Notes: a model not told the origin generated them from the sequence alone. A stretch of DNA of 64,000 bases from G965207335 sp965222825 (GCA_965222825.1 OZ244964.1:1116001-1180000); one strand, 5' to 3'; counted from the first letter of the stretch, positions 36,437 through 45,486 are shown. Program-made: numbers and translations.

Positions 36437-36691
36437 AGTTAGTTTATTATAAAGCCAAGCAATTAAAAATCCACCAATAGCAGCATCAAAAAATCCCCAT
36501 ATCATACCAATTATTATGCCAATAAAACTCAGGTCATACCCAATATAAACACTTGATAGAAACCCTACAATATTATGAAGATAATCTTGTGATACTAATG
36601 CTATAAGTGAGAGAGATAAAACCCCAATTGACCACATAATACCAATTGCTAATGCTAATGATTTTGCATCAAGTTTTTTATTCATTATCAC
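36431..36691 (-). CDS. Small membrane protein of the 'bacteriophage holin'-like family
   Basis: 86 aa with two long hydrophobic segments: ALAIGIMWSIGVLSLSLIAL and SFIGIIIGMIWGFFDAAIGG. The pattern (two helices, Tyr-Gly-Tyr between them, FDAAIGGFLIAWLYN) matches a small family annotated in databases as bacteriophage holin-like, found on bacterial chromosomes outside prophages. No lysis or phage gene is nearby, so function is unknown. A short stretch beyond its stop codon (36412-36436) matches a piece of repeat A. Confidence 0.65.
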   Translation of the reverse strand: MIMNKKLDAKSLALAIGIMWSIGVLSLSLIALVSQDYLHNIVGFLSSVYIGYDLSFIGIIIGMIWGFFDAAIGGFLIAWLYNKLTR

Positions 36692-36768
36692 TCTCCTAGT
36701 TTATTAAATGTTAAAATACTGACAATTAGTAAAAAATCAAGCCTACTTCATAGAATTATATCTTATTT

Positions 36769-38124
36769 ATGGCAAAAACAAAAAAACAATTTGTATGTAA
36801 TCAATGCGGTGTTACACATTTGCAGTGGTCAGGGCAGTGTGTTGATTGTAAGGCGTGGAATAGTTTAGAAAGTATTACTACCTTGCAAAATAAAACTAGT
36901 AGCAGTTTTTTACCCAATTTTAAAGATATTGGAGTGAAACCCTTAGCACAAATATTGCAGCAAAACTACATTAGAATCAGCACAGGTTTATCCGAACTTG
37001 ATAAAACCTTAGGCGGTGGTCTAGTAGTAGGCTCTGTTGTTTTAATAGGTGGCGACCCGGGTATTGGTAAGTCTACTTTGATTTTACAAACCTTAGCCCA
37101 TATTAGCAAGAATAAAACCACTCTTTATATCAGTGGCGAAGAATCTTTAGAGCAAATTAGTAATAGAGCAAAACGCCTTGAAATAACCCAAAATATGCTA
37201 TTAGTAAGTGAAACTAATTTAGAAAAAATAATTAATATAATAGCAGAAATAAAACCTGAGGTAATGGTTATTGATTCAATTCAAGCTATGCTAAACCCTA
37301 TGATTGAGTCAACAACTGGCTCGGTATCTCAAATTAAAGATTGTGCATCACAACTAAGTCAATATGCTAAAAAAACTAATACCACTTTATTAATAATAGG
37401 TCATGTTACCAAAGGTGGTATGCTAGCAGGACCTAGAATTTTAGAACATATGGTAGATAGTGTCCTTTATTTTGAGGGTGATTCTGGCGGTAGATATAGA
37501 GTTATTAGAGCAGTAAAAAATCGTTTTGGTGCTGTTAATGAAATTAGCATTTTCGCTATGACTGCTAAGGGGTTACTACAAGTTGATAATCCATCAGCAA
37601 TATTTTTATCTAACCAAAATAATAAAGCATCTGGCTCTATGACAATGGTAACTCGTGAGGCATCTAGAGCGTTGTTAATTGAAGTGCAGGCATTGGTTAG
37701 TCATACTGGGCAACAAGCACATAGAGTTTGCGTTGGCGTTGAGCAAAATAGACTAATATTATTACTAGCTATATTAGCAAAACACTGCGATATTAAAACT
37801 TATGACAAGGATGTTTTTATTAATATTGTTGGCGGCATTAAAGTAGCAGAAACAGCAAGTGATTTAGTGCTATTATTAGCTATAATATCCAGTATTACTG
37901 ATAAAATTATTCCCAAGGATTGGATTGGTTTTGGCGAGGTTGGACTAACAGGCGAGGTGCGTCCTGTATATAATGGCTTAGAAAGATTATACGAAGCACA
38001 AAAACACGGGTTTAAATTTGCAATTATTCCCAAAGCTAATAAACCCAAAAAAACAATACAAGGTATGAAAATATTAGCAGTATCGTATTTGTCAGAAGCA
38101 CTGGATTATTTGAGGAACCTCTGA
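36769..38124 (+). CDS. radA: DNA repair protein RadA (Sms)
   Basis: RecA-related helicase that processes recombination intermediates. 451 aa: N-terminal C4 zinc finger C10, C13, C24, C27 (CNQCG...QCVDC), Walker A GGDPGIGKST (K101), KNRFGAVNEI motif (RadA signature), and a C-terminal Lon-protease-like domain with GEVGLTGEVRPVYNGLERL. Length is normal. Promoter not evident; ATG start follows an A+T-rich spacer. Confidence 0.97.
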   Translation: MAKTKKQFVCNQCGVTHLQWSGQCVDCKAWNSLESITTLQNKTSSSFLPNFKDIGVKPLAQILQQNYIRISTGLSELDKTLGGGLVVGSVVLIGGDPGIGKSTLILQTLAHISKNKTTLYISGEESLEQISNRAKRLEITQNMLLVSETNLEKIINIIAEIKPEVMVIDSIQAMLNPMIESTTGSVSQIKDCASQLSQYAKKTNTTLLIIGHVTKGGMLAGPRILEHMVDSVLYFEGDSGGRYRVIRAVKNRFGAVNEISIFAMTAKGLLQVDNPSAIFLSNQNNKASGSMTMVTREASRALLIEVQALVSHTGQQAHRVCVGVEQNRLILLLAILAKHCDIKTYDKDVFINIVGGIKVAETASDLVLLLAIISSITDKIIPKDWIGFGEVGLTGEVRPVYNGLERLYEAQKHGFKFAIIPKANKPKKTIQGMKILAVSYLSEALDYLRNL

Positions 38125-38448
38125 ACAACCCTAAGAATTTATGACAACACTAAAACAAAACTTACAATCTATACAAAGTAAAATTCATGTAATTTTGCTA
38201 TACTAGGTGTAGGTCAATACCTATTTATTAAGCCAAAAAAACACAATAAAGTAGAGTAAAATATATTTACCCAAGAATTGGCAAAACCATAAGTAGAGTG
38301 CTAAGTCCCACAGGGTAAGGCTTAACGCCGTCATTTGCTTTGTTAAAACCTTTGTTGTTAAGAATAACTAGCAACTACAGATTTTGCCTTGCAACTAAGA
38401 GCATTAAGACTTACATAATTTTATTATGATTATTTAGAGTCTCCTTGA
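38125..38448. other. Intergenic region upstream of yihY with degenerate repeat A copy
   Basis: The right half (about 38320-38443) is a degenerate repeat A copy: TTGTTAAAACCTTTGTTGTT, then CTAGCAACTACAG, and AATTTTATTATGATTATTTA close to the YihY start. The left part has no recognised gene. The ATG of yihY is 6 nt after the element end. Confidence 0.6.
38320..38443 (+). repeat. Dispersed element A, copy 2 (degenerate right half)
   Basis: Shares TTGTTGTTAAG...CTAGCAACT and AATTTTATTATGA-TTATT with copy 1 (8290-8396) in the same orientation and relative position, ending 6 nt before a start codon. Confidence 0.6.
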
Positions 38449-39213
38449 ATGATTATCATTAAAGCATTTAAACATTTTTTAAAAAGAAATTGTATTGATT
38501 CTGCTACTATTTTATCGTTTGCAACAGTAGTATCATTAGTGCCAATTTTGTTTTTATCAATGAGTGTTTTTTCTATTTCTAACTATTTTGATGGCTATAA
38601 AGATATTGCTATGGAATTTTTATTTAATCAATTATTGCCAGATAGTTATAAAATAGTAGAGCATTATATTAATGAATTTATTAAACAAACTGCTAATCTA
38701 ACAACACCTAGTTTTATATTTTTACTATTTGTTGCAATTTTTTTGTTATTTGAGATAGACACTAAGGTTAACTATATTTGGGATAATAAAAAAAAGCGTG
38801 GTTTACTAAAAAGATTCTCATCTTACCTATTAATATTATTTTTAGGACCATTTTTCTTAATTACTTCATTAATAGTTAGCTCTTATGTAATGGCTATTGA
38901 TTTTTTTGGCTTAAAATCAATATTAAATTATTTAGTGCCATTTTTATTATCAAGTATAGGTTTTATATTTATATATTATATATTACCTATTAATGAAATT
39001 AGTTTTAGTAGTGCCATAAAAGGCGGTATTATTGCTTCTTTATTATTTGAGTTATCAAAATCCTTAATTGTTCTTTATATTAAATTTTTTAATACTTATG
39101 AGATAATGTATGGCACATTTGCAGCATTACCATTATTAATTTTATGGATTCACATATCTTGGATGGTGTTATTATATGGAGCATCTTTGGTTTATTATTT
39201 TAATAAAAAATAA
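38449..39213 (+). CDS. yihY: YihY family inner-membrane protein
   Basis: 254 aa with five or six hydrophobic segments, pattern of the YihY/UPF0761 family: DSATILSFATVVSLVPILFLSMSVFS, then DTKVNYIWDNKKKRGLLKRF, and a C-terminal GTFAALPLLILWIHISWMVLLYGA. The family was once annotated as RNase BN, which is wrong; function unclear. It is immediately followed (3 nt) by ribE, so the two are probably cotranscribed. The start lies 6 nt after a repeat A end. Confidence 0.9.
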   Translation: MIIIKAFKHFLKRNCIDSATILSFATVVSLVPILFLSMSVFSISNYFDGYKDIAMEFLFNQLLPDSYKIVEHYINEFIKQTANLTTPSFIFLLFVAIFLLFEIDTKVNYIWDNKKKRGLLKRFSSYLLILFLGPFFLITSLIVSSYVMAIDFFGLKSILNYLVPFLLSSIGFIFIYYILPINEISFSSAIKGGIIASLLFELSKSLIVLYIKFFNTYEIMYGTFAALPLLILWIHISWMVLLYGASLVYYFNKK

Positions 39214-39216
39214 TTT

Positions 39217-39801
39217 ATGTTTTCAGGAATTATTGAAGCTCTAGGTGTTGTTAAACAACAACAAATATCTGCTAATAATACAAAAATTACTTTTACTAGT
39301 GAAAGGCTAAATTTTGATGGTATTATAATTGGCGATAGTATAGCAGTTAATGGAGTTTGTTTAACAATAGTTAGTTTAGGGAATAATCAATTTAGTGTTG
39401 ATTTATCCAGTGAAACTTTAAGGGCTAGCACTTTTTATAATGTTAATGTAGGCGATATAGTTAATTTAGAGAAGCCATTAACGCTAAATAAAGCACTTAA
39501 CGGACATTTAGTATCTGGACATATAGATAGTATTGCTAGTGTTAGTGCTGTTAAAAATACTGGTGAGCATACTATACTAACTATTAAATTTGCTAAAGAA
39601 TACGCCAAGTATATTGTAGTTAAGGGCTCTATATGTTTAAATGGCGTCAGTTTAACGATAAATTATATAAACAATGATACTTTTATGGTAAATGTAGTGC
39701 CACATACCCTTAGATTTACTAATTTGGGTAAGTTAGTAGTAGGGGACAAAATCAATTTAGAAATAGATATGTTAGCAAGATATATAAACAATGAAATCTA
39801 G
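39217..39801 (+). CDS. ribE: Riboflavin synthase (alpha chain)
   Basis: Dismutates two 6,7-dimethyl-8-ribityllumazine molecules to riboflavin and the pyrimidine substrate of RibH. 194 aa with two homologous lumazine-binding halves: MFSGIIEALG...VNGVCLTIVSL and HLVSGHIDSIASV...LNGVSLTINYI. The gene overlaps ribB by 11 nt. No FMN riboswitch is seen upstream. Confidence 0.97.
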   Translation: MFSGIIEALGVVKQQQISANNTKITFTSERLNFDGIIIGDSIAVNGVCLTIVSLGNNQFSVDLSSETLRASTFYNVNVGDIVNLEKPLTLNKALNGHLVSGHIDSIASVSAVKNTGEHTILTIKFAKEYAKYIVVKGSICLNGVSLTINYINNDTFMVNVVPHTLRFTNLGKLVVGDKINLEIDMLARYINNEI

Positions 39802-40402
39802 TATTATAGATGTTTTAGAGGATTATAAACAAGGCAAGATGGTTGTCTTGTTTGATGATGAAAACAGAGAAAATGAGGGTGATATTTTAGTTGCAGCACA
39901 GATAGTTGATGCCGATGACATAAATTTTATGGCTACTTTTGGCAGAGGTTTAATTTGCCTAACCTTAACAAAAGATAGATGCAAACAATTAGACTTACCA
40001 CTTATGGTAGCTAAGAATAAAGCTAAATATAAAACTAACTTTACTTTATCCATAGAAGCATCTAGCGGTGTTTCAACAGGTATATCAACAACAGATAGAG
40101 CCCATACCATTAGAGTTGCAATAGCAAAAAATGCTAGCAGTAAAGATATAGTAAAACCTGGTCATATTTTTCCAATTATGGCTGAGGATGGCGGCGTATT
40201 AAGTAGAGCTGGGCATACAGAAGCAGGCTGTGATTTAGCAAGACTTGCTGGTTTTGAGCCAGCATCAGTAATAGTAGAGATTTTAAATGCAGACGGCACT
40301 ATGGCTAGATATAATGATTTAGTTAAATTTTCTAAAAAACACAATATAAAACTAGGGGCAATTAAGGATTTAATAAATTACCGTAAACAAAATAATTGCT
40401 AA
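39791..40402 (+). CDS. ribB: 3,4-dihydroxy-2-butanone-4-phosphate synthase
   Basis: Converts ribulose 5-phosphate to the four-carbon precursor of riboflavin and formate. 203 aa: DDENRENEGDILVAAQIV with metal Glu, THTIRVAI-type DRAHTIRVAIAK, and GHTEAGCDLARLAGF with the second-half catalytic residues. Length fits a stand-alone RibB; the GTP cyclohydrolase II (RibA) domain fused in many proteobacterial genes is absent. Overlaps ribE by 11 nt. Confidence 0.96.
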   Translation: MKSSIIDVLEDYKQGKMVVLFDDENRENEGDILVAAQIVDADDINFMATFGRGLICLTLTKDRCKQLDLPLMVAKNKAKYKTNFTLSIEASSGVSTGISTTDRAHTIRVAIAKNASSKDIVKPGHIFPIMAEDGGVLSRAGHTEAGCDLARLAGFEPASVIVEILNADGTMARYNDLVKFSKKHNIKLGAIKDLINYRKQNNC

Positions 40403-40501
40403 CAAAGATTGCTTATAAAGCATTTTTAGCAAACAATTAGTATATTTAACTTATAAATAGTATAATTAAATTTTATCTACAACCCCTCCCCCCTAATTAA
40501 A

Positions 40502-40520
40502 TAGTCTAACCTGAATAATT
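40502..40520 (+). repeat. Repeat A terminal fragment
   Basis: TAGTCTAACCTGAATAATT is the terminal motif of element A (compare TAGTCCAATTTGAATAACTA at 57586), alone here just ahead of the ribH ATG. A CCCCTCCCCCC run lies a few bases upstream. Confidence 0.5.
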
Positions 40521-41003
40521 ATGGCTAATATATTTGGTATAGCAAAAAGCACAGATAGTAAAAGTTTAAATATTAAAGATAAAAAAATAGCGATTGTTGT
40601 TGCTAAATTTTATTATGATATTGCCCAAAAATTATTATCAGGTGCCATACAAACCTTAAAAGAGCATGGTGTTTGTGATGATGATATTAGTATATATTAT
40701 GTCCCTGGTGCGTTTGAAGTGCCACTAATTACAAAAAAACTTGCAAATACGGCAAAATATAATGGCATTATTACCCTAGGTGCTATAATTCGCGGTGAAA
40801 CGCCACATTTTAATTTTATATCAAAAGAATGTGCTAGTGGTATTGCAAAAATATCTCAAAATAGTAATATACCAGTATCATTTGGGGTGCTAACTGTTGA
40901 TAATATGGCACAAGCACTAGATAGAGCAGGCGGTGCCAAGGGTAATAAGGGTGTAGAATCAACTATAGCCGTTATTGAAATGATTACTCTAATGAATTTA
41001 TAA
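40521..41003 (+). CDS. ribH: 6,7-dimethyl-8-ribityllumazine synthase
   Basis: Condenses the RibB product with the pyrimidine to lumazine. 160 aa: IAIVVAKFYYDIAQKLLSGAI, YVPGAFEVPL, GAIIRGETPHFNFI (catalytic His), PVSFGVLTVDNMAQALDRAGG. Full length with a small N-terminal extension. The start lies right at a repeat A end fragment, with no strong ribosome-binding site. Confidence 0.97.
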   Translation: MANIFGIAKSTDSKSLNIKDKKIAIVVAKFYYDIAQKLLSGAIQTLKEHGVCDDDISIYYVPGAFEVPLITKKLANTAKYNGIITLGAIIRGETPHFNFISKECASGIAKISQNSNIPVSFGVLTVDNMAQALDRAGGAKGNKGVESTIAVIEMITLMNL

Positions 41004-41096
41004 CAATACTAGGCTAAGATAGTTTGTATTAGTTTTTAAATTCCCAAAAAACACGGCAATTATCATATAGTTAAAGTATTTATTAAAAATAATATA

Positions 41097-41495
41097 ATGA
41101 GTTTTATAACCCCTAAACAAAGAGCTAGAATTAGAATAGTTCAAGCCCTTTATCAATGGCAATTAACAAAAACTGATGCTATTATTATTGAAAAACAATT
41201 TTTAGCAAATAAAAATGACAAAATAGCTAAGATTTTTTTTCAAACAAACCTAAGTAATATCATTAACAATATTCAAAAAATAAGACAATACATAAAACCA
41301 CTATTAAAACACAGCATTGATGATATACCTTTGGTAGATTTAGCTATTTTATATTTGGGGGTTTATGAGCTAAAAATATCTAAAACTACCCCTAGTAAAA
41401 TTGTTATCAATGAAGCAATAAATATCGCTAAAAGTTACGGCTCAGAAGATAGTTATAAATTTATTAATTATTTATTAGACGAATTACAAAGATAA
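41097..41495 (+). CDS. nusB: Transcription antitermination protein NusB
   Basis: All-helical antitermination factor binding boxA with NusE (S10) in rRNA operons. 132 aa: KQRARIRIVQALYQWQLT at the N-terminus, VDLAILYLGVYELKISKTTPSKIVINEAINIAKSYGSEDSYKFINYLLDEL at the C-terminus. The ribH-nusB order is the usual gammaproteobacterial arrangement. Confidence 0.96.
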   Translation: MSFITPKQRARIRIVQALYQWQLTKTDAIIIEKQFLANKNDKIAKIFFQTNLSNIINNIQKIRQYIKPLLKHSIDDIPLVDLAILYLGVYELKISKTTPSKIVINEAINIAKSYGSEDSYKFINYLLDELQR

Positions 41496-41514
41496 AAGAT
41501 AATATTTTGGCATA

Positions 41515-41548
41515 GGCAAGGCATATACCATGGCAAGGCATATACCAT
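41515..41548. repeat. 17-bp tandem repeat left of the transposase
   Basis: GGCAAGGCATATACCAT occurs twice in direct tandem (41515-41531 and 41532-41548). It starts with the GGCAAGGC seed shared by the palindromes right of the transposase and the array at 43757. Confidence 0.85.
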
Positions 41549-41556
41549 TAAAAAAA

Positions 41557-42240
41557 TTATTCAAATATTTTATCAAAATCAATATCTTGTAATGCAATGC
41601 CTTTATTTTCACCAAAATATTTTGAAATATCATTTGCATATTTTTTATATTCCTTCAAACCACCAACCTCATATAATACTTCTTTTATACTGTTTATATC
41701 ACAAATACTTTCGCCTCTTTCCTTAGCTAGATATTCAAAAATACTAGACTTAACTAAATTATTTTCAGGCTTTATTGCATGGTGTCTATAATTAAAATTT
41801 ACATAAGTAGATAGTATTGGTAACCCAAACTCACTGCTTATATGAGTAGCTTTAAACTTTCCTTGAAATAATGAGCCACTTCTATCATATTTATTATTAA
41901 AATATACAACATAAGAAGTGCATAATTTTTGTATAAATTTTGATATACCATTCTCAACCTCTTGCTTTAAAATTAAATGAAAATGATTAGGTAATAAGCA
42001 ATATGCAACGATAGAAACTAATTTTTTTACCATAATCCCATTATCTATAAATACTAAACCACTATTTTTACGCCTTATATCTCTGCTTATATATGTTGTT
42101 GAATCTGTATTTAAATCAACCAACCTATTAAAAAAATAATACAAATCTTGTTTATCTATAAAAATACTTCTTTTATCTACACCGCGATTAAATATATGAT
42201 AATACTCATCTTCTACAAAACTTACTTTTCTTATTGACAT
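41557..42240 (-). mobile_element. REP-associated tyrosine transposase (RayT/TnpA_REP type, HUH)
   Basis: 227 aa of the Y1 transposase family (IS200-like fold). It has the HUH motif in LLPNHFHLILKQ, the conserved N-terminal YYHIFNRGVDKRSIF, YVNFNYRHH-type NFNYRHHAIKP near the C-terminus and a Tyr before it that would be the nucleophile. Such genes are domesticated or mobile, and act on nearby REP palindromes. Here it is flanked by the GGCAAGGC direct repeats (41515) and the palindrome at 42262-42296. No terminal IS ends or target duplication seen. Confidence 0.9.
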
Positions 42241-42261
42241 TTTAATTATCCTATTTTTTAG

Positions 42262-42296
42262 CCACGGGCAAGGCCCGTGGTAAGCAAGGCCCGTGG
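42262..42296. repeat. REP-like palindrome right of the transposase
   Basis: CCACGGGC-AA-GGCCCGTGG type palindrome: CCACGGGC (42262) pairs with GCCCGTGG (42273), then a second GCAAGGCCCGTGG follows (42284-42296). It shares the GGCAAGG core with the array at 43757. Confidence 0.75.
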
Positions 42297-42308
42297 AAAA
42301 AAGAAAAT

Positions 42309-42339
42309 AAAAAACCCTGATACGAATATCAGGGTTTTT
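42309..42339 (-). terminator. Rho-independent terminator of the porin gene
   Basis: Stem CCCTGATA/TATCAGGG with a CGAA-type loop flanked by A and T runs on both sides, so it could terminate either strand. It is placed 58 nt past the porin stop. Confidence 0.85.
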
Positions 42340-42396
42340 GTTATGTCAAGTGGTATTTAGACCACTTTAAAAAAATCTATTAAAACTAAATTAAAA

Positions 42397-43485
42397 TTAG
42401 AATTTAACAGAGATTTGAGCACCTAGGGAAGTAGCACCAGCAAATGTGCCATAAGATGCTTTAATGTTAGAGCCTTTACCTAATGCACGAGTAACTATGA
42501 TGTCTTTAAAGGTTTTATCGCCATCGCCAACACCTTCACCTAAGTCTAGGTTTCCAGCTGTAACTTGAACACCCATACCAGCTACTTTAAGATCAGCACG
42601 AACACCAACAACATCGGTATCAACAGCTCTGTTTCCGTTATTAACATTACCTAGAGCAGTTCTGCCGTTAACGCCTGGTGCTGTTCCTAAGATGGAAACC
42701 CCAAGTGGTGAGAATTTACTATTGCCATTCCATGCATTGTCATTATCTGCTGTATCAATTCTATCCCAACTAGCTTGAGCAATATGCCAAGTAATACCAT
42801 TTATAGTTTTCCAAAAATGGACTACATGAGCATCAGAAGTATCACCGCTCCAAATCTCAGCAGCAACACCTACACCCGATACTTTACCTTTAATTAGCAA
42901 ATCAACATAATCGTCAGTGTCGCCACCCACACCATCGCTGGTTTGAGCAACAACTTTAAACCCGCTAACTTTACCTGAAACAGTGTAAAAGAATATATCA
43001 CTACCAGCAACACCTTTTACGCCAAAATTAATATCGCCTACTTTTGTGCTAATAGCTATACCCTCAGTAATCGGCACGCCTTTACGCACTAAGCCAACAC
43101 CAGTAGTATGCCACCAATCACCTGCTTTTATTTTAATAGCACCAATTTTGGTAGTTAGGAATAAATAGTCAACTGCAAAAATGGCATCACCACTTGCAAT
43201 ACCTCGTGGAGAACCTGTTAAACTATCAGAAGCTCCTCTAACACCTTTAGAAACTCTAGTGCCACCATCATTTCTTAAACCTAGTTTAACGGTAGTATCA
43301 CCTTTTCTACCAGTAACATGTAAACGAACTCTTTGAGCAGAAAGATTACCATCTAATCTACCCAAAGGCACAGCATCCTCTATATTGGAGTATCTATAAT
43401 GAGCATCACCCTTAATGGATATATCAGCAAATGCTGGTACACTCATAATTGCTGCTATTGCAGCGGATAAAATAACTTTTTTCAT
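42397..43485 (-). CDS. Outer-membrane porin
   Basis: 362 aa. Signal peptide MKKVILSAAIAAIMSVPAFA (cleavage after AFA), followed by repeated amphipathic beta-strand segments and a C-terminal Phe (SLGAQISVKF), as in Gram-negative porins. The conserved C-terminal Phe is the BAM recognition signal. It has a noticeably higher G+C and more Gly/Asp/Val than its neighbours, suggesting high expression. Bacterial general porins vary in sequence, so substrate and exact family are not assigned. A promoter region of about 270 nt upstream is AT-rich. Confidence 0.88.
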   Translation of the reverse strand: MKKVILSAAIAAIMSVPAFADISIKGDAHYRYSNIEDAVPLGRLDGNLSAQRVRLHVTGRKGDTTVKLGLRNDGGTRVSKGVRGASDSLTGSPRGIASGDAIFAVDYLFLTTKIGAIKIKAGDWWHTTGVGLVRKGVPITEGIAISTKVGDINFGVKGVAGSDIFFYTVSGKVSGFKVVAQTSDGVGGDTDDYVDLLIKGKVSGVGVAAEIWSGDTSDAHVVHFWKTINGITWHIAQASWDRIDTADNDNAWNGNSKFSPLGVSILGTAPGVNGRTALGNVNNGNRAVDTDVVGVRADLKVAGMGVQVTAGNLDLGEGVGDGDKTFKDIIVTRALGKGSNIKASYGTFAGATSLGAQISVKF

Positions 43486-43756
43486 CTTTATATCCTTGTA
43501 TTGAAAAAAATAAAAAGTAGTCTAAAACAACTAAAACTACGCTATACTGTTAAAAAAAATATAATTTCTAACAGATATGCAACATATTATTACATAAAAA
43601 AAACATTTGTCAAGTGTTTTTTGCAAAAAAAATACAAAATGTTATATTTTTACAACATATTTTGATAAAAATACTAAGTTAATTACTATAAAATATTGTT
43701 ATTACTTGTAATAATATATTGTATCTTTTTTGCAACTTTTTTATGTTTTTTATAAA

Positions 43757-44043
43757 GGCAAGGCTGGAAGTTGTAAAAGCGACAACTTCTACAGAGCTAA
43801 AGCCCTCTAGAGCTGAGAATTTAGGCAAGGCTGAGAGTTTGAAAATCTTTTTTTATAAGAGGCAAGGCTGGAAGTTGTAAAAGCGACAACTTCTACAGAG
43901 CTAAATCCTTGCCTCTAGAGCTGAGAATTTAGGCAAGGCTGAGAGTTTGAAAATCTTTTTTTATAAGAGGCAAGGCTGGAAGTTGTAAAAGCGACAACTT
44001 CTACAGAGCTAAATCCTTGCCTCTAAAGAGTTAAGTCTTGCCT
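43757..44043. repeat. Array of about 2.7 palindromic GGCAAGG units (BIME-like)
   Basis: Unit starts at 43757, 43861 and 43969 (spacing 104 and 108 nt; the first lacks 4 nt). Within a unit an outer stem AGAGGCAAGG (43858-43867) pairs with CCTTGCCTCT (43907-43916) and an inner stem GAAGTTGT (43871) pairs with ACAACTTC (43886), giving a long cruciform/hairpin. The first copy has GCCCTCTAG instead of the closing arm. Units are separated by a second GGCAAGGCTGAGAG half and a T-rich tract. No CRISPR features. Confidence 0.85.
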
Positions 44044-44111
44044 CAAACTTGTATCTTACACAACTGTATAAAACTTAAAAATATTTTACAATATGGTATC
44101 TTACTTTGTTT

Positions 44112-44684
44112 TTAAAAACCAATACCACTTTTATAACCAACCATACATAATAGCATAGGGATAGATAATATAACATTAGTTCTTGATGCTAACCCTGCTA
44201 TTCTTTTAGCACTAGCTTTTTCTTCGTCTGTTGCTTCTTTAATGCCTAAGACTTTTTTCTGATTTGGCCAGATAAGTCCCCAAACATTAAGTAGCATAAT
44301 AGTGCCAAGCCAAGCACCTATGCCTATAATTACAAAACCTTCTTGGAGCATAAACGCTTTGGTAAAGTCAGCACCTAATAAGCCTGCACCCATAACCCAT
44401 GTTGCTAGTGCCGACCAACGAAACCACAATAAGGCATTTGGTGCTACATATTTAGCAATAGCACTAGGTCCTGGTCCGTCTTTGTCCGCTAGTGCTGCTG
44501 CCATAGCTGGGACTTGGATAAAATTAAAATAATACAATAAGCCAATCCAAGTGATACCAAATATTACATGTAGCCAAAGCATTATTGCTATCTTATTATA
44601 ACTAGATGCAACAAGTAATAACACTATAAGTGCTAAGATTATGCCACTAATAATAGTACCTTTTATTGAATCTAATGGATTCAT
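44112..44684 (-). CDS. PuuD-type membrane protein (urate oxidase N-terminal-like)
   Basis: 190 aa, five or six hydrophobic helices. Motif IMLWLHVIFGITWIGLLYYFNFIQVP near residues 33-58, then FRWSALATWVMGAGLLG, and GAWLGTIMLLNVWGLIWPNQKKVLG. This is the stand-alone membrane domain of the PuuD/urate hydroxylase family, without the C-terminal cytochrome c part found in some members. Whether it oxidises urate here is unproven; the fold may be a haem-binding respiratory subunit. Confidence 0.75.
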   Translation of the reverse strand: MNPLDSIKGTIISGIILALIVLLLVASSYNKIAIMLWLHVIFGITWIGLLYYFNFIQVPAMAAALADKDGPGPSAIAKYVAPNALLWFRWSALATWVMGAGLLGADFTKAFMLQEGFVIIGIGAWLGTIMLLNVWGLIWPNQKKVLGIKEATDEEKASAKRIAGLASRTNVILSIPMLLCMVGYKSGIGF

Positions 44685-44832
44685 AGTATCTCCCCTTGAT
44701 TAAAAAACTATAATAATACGCTAAATTCAATAAAAATACAATGATATTATCGTATAGTGGCAAATAATTAGTTAAAAATTTACTAATACTAATTTTTCAC
44801 TAGCAAGTAATATGTTAAGATTTTAATATTTT

Positions 44833-44861
44833 TTGTTCTGCACAACTTTTTTAGGTATAAT
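44833..44861 (+). promoter_or_regulatory. Sigma70 promoter of initiator tRNA
   Basis: TTGTTC (44833-44838) and TATAAT (44856-44861) separated by 17 nt, ending 13 nt before the tRNA. Confidence 0.75.
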
Positions 44862-44874
44862 CACCTACCTTAGT

Positions 44875-44951
<77 letters not shown>

Positions 44952-44972
44952 ATTTTGTTATGCTGTTTATTT

Positions 44973-44999
44973 AGGCTTATCATTGATAAGCCTTTTTTG
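44973..44999 (+). terminator. Rho-independent terminator of tRNA-fMet
   Basis: Stem AGGCTTATC/GATAAGCCT with loop ATT followed by T5. Confidence 0.9.
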
Positions 45000-45016
45000 T
45001 TATTGATATATTTGCT

Positions 45017-45478
45017 ATGACTAGTATTAATGCTGATATTACAGAGTTAATTGCCCCTGTATTAAAACAGATGAGTTATGAATTATTAGGTATAGAGCAT
45101 AAAGAAAGTGCTAAACATAGCGTATTACGCATATATATTGATTCCGATGAGGGTATATTTGTTGATGATTGTGAACTAGCTAGTAAGCGAATAAGTGCTA
45201 TTTTAGATACTAAGAACTTGATAATGAGACGCTATAATTTAGAAGTATCATCCCCTGGTATAAACAGGCCATTATTCAAATTAGCACATTATCAAAGATT
45301 TTTGGGTTATGATGTCAAAATTAGGCTATATAAGCCATATTTAGGCACAAAAAAATTATTAGGTTGCATAGCGAGTGTTAGTGAGGTAAAAAATAGTATT
45401 GAAATAACAACAGAATTAGGTGATATTACTGTTAAATTTGATGATATTAATTGTGCAAACTTAGTAATAGATTTTTAG
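45017..45478 (+). CDS. rimP: Ribosome maturation factor RimP
   Basis: Needed for 30S maturation. 153 aa: LLGIEHKESAKHSVLRIYID, DCELASKRISAILD, and the LEVSSPGINRPLFKLAHYQRFLGYDVKIRL core that is diagnostic. It begins the rimP-nusA-infB operon, downstream of the tRNA-fMet gene as in many Gammaproteobacteria. The C-terminal end meets the nusA ribosome-binding site. Confidence 0.96.
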   Translation: MTSINADITELIAPVLKQMSYELLGIEHKESAKHSVLRIYIDSDEGIFVDDCELASKRISAILDTKNLIMRRYNLEVSSPGINRPLFKLAHYQRFLGYDVKIRLYKPYLGTKKLLGCIASVSEVKNSIEITTELGDITVKFDDINCANLVIDF

Positions 45479-45486
45479 GAGATTTT

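Noticed and set aside
39017..39216. FMN riboswitch before ribE
   Set aside because: ribE follows yihY by 3 nt and no RFN-type conserved sequence is seen there or ahead of ribH.
41557..42240. Complete insertion sequence
   Set aside because: No terminal inverted repeats or target duplication; the flanking motifs fit a REP-associated transposase instead.
43757..44043. CRISPR array
   Set aside because: Only about 2.7 units of over 100 nt with nested palindromes and no unique spacers or cas genes.
45451..45486. GTG start for nusA
   Set aside because: It overlaps rimP; ATG 45487 has a TAGGAG site and aligns with the family N-terminus.
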